NCBI GenBank assembly: GCA_017979445.1
Contig: CM030706.1
Coordinates: forward strand, 5,311,595 to 5,375,594
Reading direction: 5' to 3'
DNA: 64,000 nt
Source of the DNA: Akebia trifoliata
Taxonomy: Eukaryota; Streptophyta; Magnoliopsida; Ranunculales; Lardizabalaceae
The notes under the pieces were generated by a model. The model had not been told where the DNA came from, made no database searches, and worked only from the letters and a program-made list of their open reading frames with translations. How positions within the stretch are numbered: position 1 is the stretch's first letter; each line of letters opens with the position of its first letter. The position numbers and the translations under genes are program-made. Positions 22,147 to 33,447 of the stretch are shown piece by piece.

Positions 22147-25030
22147 ATGATGAGGTTCCTTAGTTTACGGTTGTGTTACTATTGTGCATCAAGTTCAGCT
22201 GGTGCATTCAAGAAGAAAATTCTGGTTTGCATGCTTCGAAAGCGAGAGAAAAGCTCTTCTTCAGTTCAAACAAAGTCTAATAGATCCTTCAAATCGTCTC
22301 TCTTCTTGGATCGGAGAAGATTGTTGCTCATGGAAAGGAATCGGCTGCGACAATAGAACCAGACACGTTCTCAAGCTTGATCTCCGGAACCCATTTCCAC
22401 TTGACTTGAACCATTATGATGAAACCAAATATAGTAAGGCATGCTTGGTGGGGAGCAGTGAGGTAAATCCTTCACTTGTAGAGTTGAAACATTTGAATTA
22501 CTTGGACTTAAGTTGGAACAATTTCTCAGGAATCAAAATCCCGAATTTCTTTGGATCCCTTCATCAATTAACATATCTCAATCTCTCTTCTTCATTGTTT
22601 GTTGGAGTTGTTCCCCATCTTCTTGGAAATCTCTCGTCCTTACGTTCTCTTGATCTTAGTACTTACATTGTTTACCATGATTCCAATTATCAGTTGAGTG
22701 TTGAGAATTTGCATTGGGTCTCTCATCTTTCTTCTCTCCAAAACCTTGACATGACCTCTGTAGACCTTTCCAAAATCGGTGATGATTGGCTACAAGTAAT
22801 CAACTTGCTTCCTTCTTTATCAGAGTTGAGTTTGTCTCATTGCAGACTTTCTAAACTTCCTTCCACTCCTAAATCATATGTCAATTTTACATCTCTTTCC
22901 ACTCTTCATCTTTCCGACAATGATTTTCAAGGTCCAATCCCAAATTCACTTTGGAACCTGACTACTTCTCTTAAATTCCTTGATCTTTCGTTCAATCATT
23001 TCAATTCTAATCTTCCCATTCTTGATGATGTCAGGAATCTATCCAACTTAGAAACATTGGATTTGTCACGGAATGAACTCAGTGGGCATTTGCCTGATTG
23101 GTTGGGCCAATTAAAGAATCTAAAATACCTTTCTCTTTCATCCAACTCATTTAATGGTCTGATCCCCACATCCCTTGGGAGATTGTCAACCTTGACTACA
23201 TTATATCTGGGTGGAAATAAATTGAATGGGACTATTCCGAAGAGTCTAGGACAACTTTTAGAGTTAGTAAACTTGGATCTTATGGGAAATTCCTTAAATG
23301 GTGTTGTATCAGAGGTTCACTTTACTAAACTCTCAAAGTTAGAATATTTTGATATCAGCTACAACTCTTTGGTTTTGAATGTGGGATTTAACTGGGTTCC
23401 TCCTTTCCAACTTAAACGCCTTTATATGTCTTCTACCAAAATAGGGCCTCTGTTTCCAAAATGGCTTCGAACTCAAACGAAACTTCTCGAATTGGACATC
23501 TCGAATGTTAGCATTTCAGATTCCATACCAGATTGGTTTTCCAAGCTGCCTTCCAATATATCTTTCTTAAATGTCTCTCATAATCAGATATATGGTAAAG
23601 TGCCCAATTTTTCAACGTCAAGTAGTGTTGATCGATTGGTTTTACATTTAAGTTTCAACAAATTTGAGGGTCCCTTACCACAATTCCCTTCCAATGTAGT
23701 TGAATTGGATCTCTCCAACAACTCAATTTCAGGACCTATACCTAAAACTATCGGTCATATGATGCCTAAATTGGTTACTTTAATCCTTTCTAGCAACTTT
23801 TTCAATGGTACCATACCCATCTCAGTATGCGCCATGAAATTCCTGCGAACTCTTGTTCTCTCTAAAAACCATTTGTCTGGAGATCTTCCTCAATGTTGGA
23901 GTAGTGTACCTGAATTGGAGGTTATGGATTTATCATCGAACAATTTATCAGGAGTTATTCCAAACTCGATAGGTCATCTGTATTTGCTAACGTATTTACA
24001 CTTGAGCAAAAACAATTTTCACGGAAAGCTCCCCTTGGCCTTGAAAAATTGTACAAGTTTGTTGCTTCTTGACCTTGGTGAGAATAACTTATCTGGAAAA
24101 ATGCCTATATGGATTGGAAATGATCTATCATGGTTAAGAATTTTAAGGCTAAGGTCAAATATGTTTGGTGGTAACATTCCTTCTCAATTATGCCATCTAA
24201 CTAGTCTTCAAATAATGGACCTTGCAAGTAATAATCTATCTGGAAGCATCCCTCGTTGTTTTGGCAATTTCAGTAGCATGATTTCTGGTCAAACAGACCA
24301 GATAGATTTTTCCTTCTCCTCGTATTTCCTTTATGAGAACCAATTAATAGAAGTCATGAAAGGAAGAGAACTTGAATACGTAAGGATACTGTCACTTGTC
24401 ATCAACATGGACCTTTCAAGTAATAATTTGGTTGGAAGGATCCCTAAAGAGTTAACACACCTTGCTGGATTAATCGGTTTGAATCTATCAAACAACCACT
24501 TGTCAGGATGCATCCCCGAGAAGATTGGTGAGTTGAGATCATTGGAATCACTTGATTTCTCCAGAAACCAACTTTCAGGCACTATTCCACAAAGCATATC
24601 GAATTTAACCAGTCTAAGCTATCTAAACTTATCGTGCAACAACTTGAAGGGAAAAATTCCATTGAGCAACCAGCTCCAAACGCTTTATGATGAACACCCA
24701 TCCATTTACAGTGGCAACCCTGAACTCTGTGGATCTCCACTAATGAATAAATGCCTGGGAGATGAACCATATAAATATCCGACATTTGCTAATGGAGATG
24801 GAAAAGTGGGTGGAAGAGATCAGTCCAAAATAGATTGGTTTTATGCTGGACTGGGATCAGGATTCGTGATTGGATTTTTGGGAGTTTGCAGTGTTTTATT
24901 ATTCAAGAAGACTTGGAGATACGCGTATTTTCGATTTCTTGATGATATCCACGACAAGTTCTTTGTGATGATAGTGGTGGGAGCAGCTCGGTTGAAGAAG
25001 AAGCTCAAGATCAATTTGGTTCAAAATTGA
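22147..25030 (+). CDS. LRR receptor-like protein, signal peptide out of frame
   Basis: A cell-surface LRR receptor-like protein of the EIX2/Cf type (no kinase), expected at the plasma membrane. The main frame runs to the stop at 25030. An LRRNT_2 domain ([14 protein letters not shown] to the [10 protein letters not shown] pair) is followed by some two dozen LRRs of the LxxLxxLDLSxNxLxGxIP form, and a final [12 protein letters not shown] repeat followed by PELCGSPL. An acidic spacer leads to one transmembrane helix ([20 protein letters not shown], near residue 885) and a short basic tail. The gene has no introns. The main frame has no ATG before the LRRs; the ATG at 22147/22150 is in another frame and the hydrophobic leader in a third. 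Two one-base losses in T runs (near 22166 and 22222) would explain this. It is either a recent pseudogene or a homopolymer error in the assembly. Confidence 0.85.
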
Positions 25031-26967
25031 AAATCATGCACTCCATTTGTTTTTCAGTGAGGTACTCTGTCTCTCTCTCACACAGACACACATTCATAAC
25101 TTGAAAATCATGCACTCCACTTGTTCATGTTCTAAGAAATATGCATTATGTTTAATTGCTTTATAGATTATAGTTATCTCTGGATATCATTTCACAAATT
25201 TCTTATGTACATTCGAGCTTTATGTAGAGTTTGTCATTTGGGTCTTGCTAGGTATGCTTATAGGGTTGTCAATGGATTGGATCAGACCCGAATCCGATCT
25301 GTTCCAATAACTTTGGATTTGGATTAATGATTTAGATTCCAACAAGGTTCTGATATGTATCTTATTTGATCTAATATGGATTGACCATGTCCCGATCCAT
25401 TAAGAGCCCGATCAGATATTTATGGTGACATTCGGACTATCGCTGAAGGTGTAGAATTCATTTCTTATGCTGGCAAATCATTGTCATGGGCCTAATTCAG
25501 TTGCCTAAGCTTTGGAGATTTCACGTCAAGTAAAATAAAGACTGCAGACTTTTTCTCGATTACTAGATTGTTAATGGCTATGTTAGTACTATAATTGTAC
25601 GTGGGATATGGGAAACTCTATGAAACTATGGTGTCTATGTGCTTGGGATAAGGCTTTGTTGTTTTTTATGAAAATATTATTTATATGGTTGAAATATAAA
25701 GAAATAATTATGATTTAATATGTGAGCCATTAGCCATTAGACATCTTCATGGAGGAATGGTATGAAGTTTCTCCCATGGAGGATTGGTAAGTGGGCATCT
25801 CAAGGATTATTATTATTATTTTTTTCCTTTCTAGATATTTTATTGACACAGAAGCTTTTACTTACAACACACCAATCCTTCTCTTGTCATTGTTGTTGTT
25901 GCAGGGGCTTGGTTTATTTCTTCTTTGGCATGGCTTCTCATTTGGGTGATGTAGGTTCTTTTTCTTATGATGATCACTCAAATGTAATAATTTTAAAGAA
26001 AATTGGAAATTTTTATGGAGTATCATAGGATGCAATATAATAAGGTGTAGTGTGATACATCAAATCATGTTCTTATGAGAATTGGGATGAAGATTTATAT
26101 AAACACTAGGGTGGTTCTTGTAATGCCACAATTAAGAGAATCAATCCAATTCATTACTAAATCAAGATTTATTACTTTTTTGTTTTTTTCACAATTAATC
26201 TGCATATATAGAAAAATGGGTAAATTGAAAACAAGTATACATCGCATTCTAATAAATCAAGAACATAACACTGATATCATCGCATTCTAAACATGGTAAT
26301 GCCACTTTTGAACTATTACCCATAAAGGGAGATCTCTGTGTTTGGTTGAAATCTAGAGATATGGCAATAGGACTGTAGGAGTTGAACTTTGGAGTTTGGA
26401 ATCAAGTTAGAACTTTTTGGGAATTAGAATTTTTTTTTTTTTGGAAGGAAAAATAGTCATCTTCTTCCTGGAAAGAAGAGGGGAGAAAATTTCTCTTCTT
26501 AAACTAAGATTCAGTGATTCTCACAATTGTATCAGATCTCTACAAATCCCAAAATTTTACCTTATGTTTGATTGACATCACTTGGGTTGCATTGGTTGTT
26601 GGAATCAAAATTTGACATTTTTCGAGGGAATTTCTAATGAAACAAAGAACTGCATATAGATTGAAAAGAAAACCAGAACAAAAAAAAGCATTCTACTAGG
26701 CCAACACTGAAAACGTTTGCGTGAATGAATTGCCATCTTCTGTATTTTTATAAATTAAAGAACAAGACTTGTTAAAATGTTATCTACACATGAAAGCCTA
26801 AAAAAGAGTATAGGAAACATCAGTAGAAAAAAGAATGAATGAATTTGAATGGGCAATTGAAAAACAACAGAGATGCTACAACTGCAAAACTAGCTTCGCT
26901 GTGTTGGTCCTTTTATCAGTTTTTTGGGCGTTGTCACCTAACATCATTAATGTAGCCATCGCCATCA
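25031..26967. other. Intergenic; no gene recognised
   Basis: This holds the probable 3' UTR of the receptor-like protein and then AT-rich sequence. The stretch 25260-25440 is rich in 'atccgaat/gatccgaa' phrases that recur at 27340-27790 inside the galactosyltransferase relic, so both look like fragments of one dispersed repeat. The open frames here lack codon or family support. Confidence 0.4.
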
Positions 26968-28756
26968 TCATCTCATATTACAACATTGGGGCTTTCCTCC
27001 AGTTTCAATTTGTCCCACAAATCATCAGATATATCTGTAGTAACCATCGAAGCACCCAAACTGGCACTTCAATTGATATACTCCCTGTGTTGAGTTGAAC
27101 TGCTCTACCCACATCGAACACACTCCATCAAAGCTGCACCTTGTGAAAACTCACCAAACAACACTGTGTAATAACTTCCTTGGGTATACTGAAGCACAAC
27201 TGCTTCAATTGGATACTGCTGTTGAACTGCTCTACCCACATCCCCATACTTACATCTTCCATCTTAAACAGCTGCACCAATTGTAATTTGGTGAGTTTAA
27301 TCATCCAAAACACACACATATCAGAATTAAAAATGGGTCAGATTCTATCTGAAATCCAAGTGATCTGAATCCAAATTCAGCGGGTTTGGATCCTTGAAGT
27401 AGATCCGAATAAAAATATGGGATGTCCCTTGATTTGAATCGGATATGAATCCATCCTATATCTGCCTAGATCCGAATGACATTGCTTTAAAAAATATCTA
27501 TTTTTAAATTCTTCAAATTTCTCTTTTTCCTAATTTAATATAACGTGGATTCTTATTATATGGTAAAATTGAATAATATAGCAAAAAAGAAAAGTTGAAT
27601 GGTCCGGAATTATCCAAACCAACCGACCCGAATCAAGTAATTCAATTGGGTTGGATCCAGATCCAAATTTAGTGAAAGCAACATGACTAGGAATCGGATA
27701 TGGTTTTAGCTAATAGATCCGAAACGGATTCGGGTATGGATAGGGATTTAAATTTTGGAGCTAAATATGGATATGCTCAGATCCAACACCAACACTGCAC
27801 ATTTTAAGCCCTACATGCACGCATGAGACGGCGCACACACATACAAACCACCAAATTCACAAGATTATAAAAAGGGGAAGAGTAACTAAATAAACAAAGA
27901 GTGATGAGTAAGTGTAAACTTACTCTTAATTTGTGTTTCTCAAACTCCGATACAACGAATTCTGCAATGTCTGACGACACTATGTAGCCTGGTCCATTTG
28001 CATAGGGTGGATAATCTTCTTCTGGTCATTCCCGAAACCACTCAAAGAAAAGAGGTGTTCAGAAACTCACCCATTATATCGGAAACTTTTCAGGGTTCCC
28101 AAGACCCAAAAACATTCGCACATTATGTACAGTATTAGAGGGTGGCATGCGCAAACACACATGTATCAAAAGGGCTTATTTGTAATTTAAATACTAATTA
28201 AAGGATTTTTGAAGATTACATAGTAAAAAGAACATTTTTGGAACTTTCAAAACTAACCAATGTGATTATAAGATAGTGAGATTGCAATTTTCTTGATTTT
28301 GAACAAAATGATCTTCATTATATTAAGTTTAAATGTCAAGGTGAGGGCATCTTTGAAATACAAATTTTAGTGTCGAACCACTTTTACTCTGCCTTCTCTC
28401 GTTATAATAGTAAAGAAATGGAAAGACCCATAAAAAAAAAAATATACACTAAATGGCAAGAACAAATAAAACATAACTTCGATCTATAGTCATCAAAGAT
28501 AAGGAACATTCTCATGGAATTAACTGGAGATAAATAGTTGACTAAGTCTTGAATGAAAGAAGAATCTAAGGTCAATCCATACCTCATATGTCACTGCCCA
28601 TTTACCATAACGCAAGGGCTTGTGGTAGTAATTTATGTTTCCCACATATAGGCTCATATCGTCGGGGACATGCCTTGCTTCCTTGATTGCCACATCCACT
28701 CTAACAAATGTGTCATCATCACACTTCATTATATACTTTGCAGATACAATGTGAGC
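26968..28756 (-). pseudogene. Beta-1,3-galactosyltransferase (GT31, GALT-like) 3' fragment
   Basis: Three exons of a Golgi hydroxyproline O-galactosyltransferase-type gene can be read. Exon A (28756-28583) has good splice sites and encodes the DDD nucleotide-sugar motif ([14 protein letters not shown]) and [20 protein letters not shown]. Exon B (28031-27924) encodes [19 protein letters not shown] and EFEKHKLR. The terminal exon (from 27271) starts LFKMEDVSMGMWVEQFN and ends PQCCNMR at the stop at 26968. It is dead: the exon B acceptor reads GG instead of AG, its second codon is TGA where Trp is expected, and the terminal exon has an internal tandem duplication of about 127 bp and frameshifts. 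No exons upstream of exon A are found. Confidence 0.8.
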
Positions 28757-31364
28757 CTGTGAAGAAACAAGGGCATCATAAATGAATTAACCTCTAAAAA
28801 ATCCATAAAGAACTTCTGTTTCCAATTATTAGTTTATTGAAAAACTCTTTCCTTACTAACTTAGTAAGATTCCAACTCTTACTAAGGTTCTTAACGGGTA
28901 AAGCCAAGATTTTCTTATAGAGTGGGCACAAACAACACACACGTTTGGGTCCTTCAGTTCCCCTTCACATTCCACTTTCGAGACCTAATTTTGTTGCATA
29001 TTATATTATCAAATTCAATCGTCACTTGATATAATTCTTCAATCGTCACTTGATAATAATAATAATAATAATAATAAAATAAAATTTTCAAAAACAAATC
29101 AAACTTTTGAAAAGAAGCCTTAGAAAACTTAATTAAGATCTAAAGATTTTGTTTGTAGTGGAGACTGAAAAGGAATAGAAAATATAGAGAGAGGTTGACC
29201 ATATTTTATTAAGAATCTAATTTTGGCTAAATACATTCCTTTAATTAGTACACAATTATATTCTTTAGTATCTTTGTAAATAAGTTACAAGCAAAAGGTC
29301 CACTATGGTGTCCCCAACATGGCTATCCAGATTTAAAACTAAAAAATAATTGGCCCAAAGGTAATTTTTCACTAATTACTAACCAATATTTTATTTTATT
29401 TAAATGTATAAATTTGGTCCCTTTTTATTTATTTATTTATTTGAACTTTTGTAGAATATATATATTTTTTATTTAGGAGCTGGTAGAGAATTTGAAAAAA
29501 AAAAATTAGGAAAATTCAACTAATTCATACCAAAAATGGGTCTTTTTGAAACATTACAATGTGATTTTCAAGCATGTAATGAAGAAAACCCAATCTTCAG
29601 GGGCAACCGACCTAGTCCATCTCACCATTTCGGTTATTTTTTATCCATAAAAAAACCCTAATCCGAAGAAGATCCAAGGAGATGTCTTGAATCCTTCAAT
29701 GGCATTGGAGGTAAGGTAAATCTCATTAAAACCCTAATCTTCCTCTTCTCTCTAATTCAGTGAAATCTCATTAACCTTCCTCTTCCTCTCGAAAAATCTC
29801 CATTAATTTTGCTAGATTTCCCATGTTTATCATCTTGATTTTGGTTTAGTTTTGTTAATATTGATGGAGTGATAAAATAAAACGAAGGTAGATCTCTTCC
29901 TCTCCTTTCCTCCAATGCCACCGAAGAATACAGGTATCTCCTTAGGTCGTCTCAAGTTTATCTTTTTGGGTTCTTCTCTAATTCTCTCAACTAGTTTTTT
30001 CCCCTAACTTTGTTTTTGTACTACTCTCTATTTTGCTAGATTTCTAAAGTTTATCTCTAACCATCTTCATAGTTTTTTTTTTTTTTTTGTCTAAACCTTG
30101 CTTTGCCACTTTATATTTTCTCAGATTTCTCAAGTTTATCTTTGTGGGTTATTCAGACTGTTATGGTATTACTATATTTTCTGTATGTACTTGTGGTGTT
30201 TGGTGGATATAGTTACTTTATAATAATCTAGAGATGGAATTCTCTTCATTAATTGATCAATGTTTCTAAAAATGATCATTGATAAGTTTTTGTTGATTAT
30301 CATCTATGATCAATGATCATGGGTTAATGATCGGCGATCAACCAGACTTTACTAGTTTGAAAGAATGACAAAATATATATATATATTGTTAATTGAAAGA
30401 GAATGAGATAACAAATAACCCTATGAACCAACAACTCCATTAACAAACCAGCAAGAAACTTAGAACGCACCTCAATCTCGTACTCCTCTCTCTTCTTCCT
30501 TCACCATTGAAGACAAGGTGTTTAATTATTTTATTTATAGATTTTTTTTTTTTAATTTGATTTTAAGCTTAATATTGTGTGTAAATTTACAGTCTTATTA
30601 GGCTTGATTGAAGAAGATTGTCCCACCTACCTTCCAAGAAGGTGAGTGCATGTGACTCACTCAGTAAAATTCTAAATGTTTCTTATTGGATTTTGCAAAT
30701 ATTATTATGTCAATGGATTCACATTGGGGTTGCAAGACAAAATGGGTTTTGTGCAGAACACAATATTAAGATATTATCATTGTTTATATTGTTAATTGTT
30801 AGTAGTTGATGAATCCATTGATAACATTCACATTGGGGTTGCAAGACAAAATGGGTTTTGTCCAGGACACAATATTAAGATATTATCATTGCTTATATTG
30901 TTAATTGTTAGTGTAATCTTTGGCCTATGTTAGATAGATCAGTTTGTTAGATTGGGGAAGAAGATAAAATATAGAGAGAGACAACAAAGTGTTGGCTGAT
31001 TGGGAACAAAAATCCCCCTCTTCCTCTCATCTTCAAGTAACTCAAATGAGATCTTTGTCCTATGTTTTTCATACTTTAATGAAGTAAAAGACTTCTAAGT
31101 ACAGCTTACCTCTCTCTCTCTCTCATGGGTACCAACTTCCAAGGTTCCATAAATAAACAAGATATCAAAGATTTTGCAGCATATATAGTCTTCAGATGAA
31201 AGTTAATTTGATTTATATTTAATTCATTGGTCAATAGAACTTCATCTTCACATTTTCCAAAATTATTATTCATTCATTTTTGTTTTGTGTAATCATGTAA
31301 ATCTCCGTGTCTTGTCAGTTGTAGCAGACCATCATGGATATGATTGGTGTTGAGAAATCTTGGG
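28757..31364. other. Intergenic; one short tandem duplication
   Basis: No gene is recognised. A tandem duplication of about 87 bp (30718-30804 and 30827-30914) shares 'cacattggggttgcaagac' and 'acacaatattaagatattatc'. A TAA microsatellite lies at about 29055-29080. The stretch 29640-30080 is CT-rich and looks like leader sequence, but no open frame follows. Confidence 0.4.
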
Positions 31365-31596
31365 GATTATTCGTGCCTAAAGCATTGAAAGTAGCAATTC
31401 AGCGACTGAAAGAAGACAATAGACAACAAAATTATCGACTTTGACATTATATTGATACATATATCTGTAACCTACATTTATGACGAGACCCAGGGGCTGT
31501 AATGTTTTCCATGTACAAAAACTTTTTAACTCTGCAAATGAAAACAACCTATGCGTCCATTTATTCTAAGTTAAGCTTGTGGTTACTGCTCTTCTC
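31365..31596. repeat. Copy of the 3' flank of gene copy 3
   Basis: This matches 47998-48347, which lies just downstream of the stop codon of gene copy 3. Shared landmarks are 'aattcagcgactgaaagaag', 'acaacaaaattat', 'tatgacgagaccca' and 'tgtacaaaaactttttaact'. About 125 bp present in the other copy are missing here, between two 'cattt' repeats. The block breaks off at the N gap. Confidence 0.75.
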
Positions 31597-31696
31597 NNNN
31601 NNNNNNNNNNNNNNNNNNNNNNNNNNNNNNNNNNNNNNNNNNNNNNNNNNNNNNNNNNNNNNNNNNNNNNNNNNNNNNNNNNNNNNNNNNNNNNNN
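31597..31696. other. Assembly gap (100 N)
   Basis: Exactly 100 N bases, the usual placeholder for a gap of unknown length. Sequence on the two sides need not be adjacent in the genome. The 5' LTR of the copia element at its right side is missing and may lie in the gap. Confidence 0.98.
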
Positions 31697-33447
31697 CTTA
31701 TCGGATCAAATATTTCGGAATGATATGAGCACATCCAATTCATTCTAGGTGTTCAGGATCTTAACTTAGCATTCATCTTTGCAAAACCTGTAGACATAAA
31801 TGAGAGCAGTATGATAGAGCAAGAGAACTTGCTCCTCACTTGGGAAAGATCAAATAGGCTTAGTTTGATGTTCATGAGGATACCAATTGCTAACAACATC
31901 AAGACCTCCCTACCTTCAACTGACAACGCGCAAAAGTATTTGAAGAATGTGGAAGAAAAGTTTAACTCTGCTGATAAATCGCTTGTGGGCACACTGATGG
32001 CTGAGTTGACGACATGAAGTATGAAGGGGCACGAGGAATACAAGACCATATCCTCAACATGACAGACAAGGCTACAAAGCTTAGAACATTAGGAATGAAT
32101 GTAAATGATTCCTTCCTAGTACAGTTCATCCTCAACTCTCTCTCAGCTCAGTTCGGTCTCTTTAAGATCCACTACAACACTAATAAAGACAAGTGGAGTG
32201 TGAAAGAACTGATTGACATATACATTCAAGAGGAGATGAGATTAAGACAAGAAGGAAAACGGTCTGCTTTTGTGATGACTCAAGGAACAAGAAAGAAATG
32301 AGGAAAGTCAAAGAATGAAAGAAAGAACACATCAGGGAAAGGTAACGCGCCTGGGAATGCAAATCAGGCTGAAGGGAAGAACGTCAATGGTGTCAAGTGT
32401 TGCTTCTGTGGCAAAGCCGGACACATAAAGAAGGACTGCGTAAAACGCAGAAATTGGTTCGAAAAGAAAGGTATGTCTCTTTCTTTTGTATGTTATGAAT
32501 CAAATTTAACTGAAGTACCTTTTAATACCTGGTGGATTGATTTTAGAACCACAACTCATATTACAAATTCGATGCAGGGATTCCTTTCAAGTAGGAAACC
32601 AATGCAAAATAAAAGATCTATCTTTATGGAAAACCGTCTCGGAGTACAAGTGTTAGCTGTTGGGACCTATCGCTTGATATTGGAGACTGGTCATTAGATG
32701 GATCTGGAGAGCACTTATTATGTTCCTACCATATATAGGAATTTAATTTCATTATCTAGATTATATAATTTTGGATATTTGATTTTTTTTTTTAATGTGG
32801 ACAATTCAAATTGTTCTTATATTCAATTTTAGTTGGATCTGAATTTTTGATTGATAGTTATATAGAATTAATTTAAATTTTGATTATGCCTAGTTTTTAA
32901 TTTTCTTGCATTCGAAATAATGGTTTGAAACGTGGCTTGATTAATGAAAATTCCTCTATTTTGCGACACAAATGTCTAGGACATATCTCCAGAGCTAGGA
33001 TAAAGAGATTAGTAAAGGACAAAGTTTGGATAATTTGGACTTCATAGATTTCTCAGTATGCATGGATTGCATTAAAGGGAAGTAAACCAAACATATTAAG
33101 AAAGAAGCCACAAGAAGTAAAAAACTTCTTGAGATCATACACATTGACATTTGTGGACCTTTTCCCACTGTATGTTTAAGTGGAAAAAGGTATTTCATCA
33201 CATTTATAGACGACCTCTCTAGGTTTGGTTATGTTTATCTTATTCATGAAAAATCTTAGTCTGTGGATATCTTCTAGATATTTATGACTGAGGTAGAAAT
33301 ACAGTTAGATAGAAATGTTAAAATAGTTAGGTAAGATAAAGGAAGTGAATACTATGGTAGATTTAATGAATCAGGTTAGAACCCTGGCCCTTTTGTTAAA
33401 CTCTTAGAAAAGTTAGGTACTTGTGCACAGTATACAATGCTTGAGAC

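Noticed and set aside
22184..22190. GTG start for the receptor-like protein
   Set aside because: Plant nuclear genes do not normally start at GTG, and this start would give no signal peptide. The missing leader lies upstream in other frames.
25762..26028. 88-codon frame with hydrophobic start
   Set aside because: It has no recognisable domain, no splice or leader context, and lies in AT-rich intergenic DNA.
26835..27286. Two plus-strand open frames
   Set aside because: They are antisense shadows of the galactosyltransferase terminal exon.
31502..31743. Open frames running through the N gap
   Set aside because: They exist only because N codons are read as open; the gap length is unknown.
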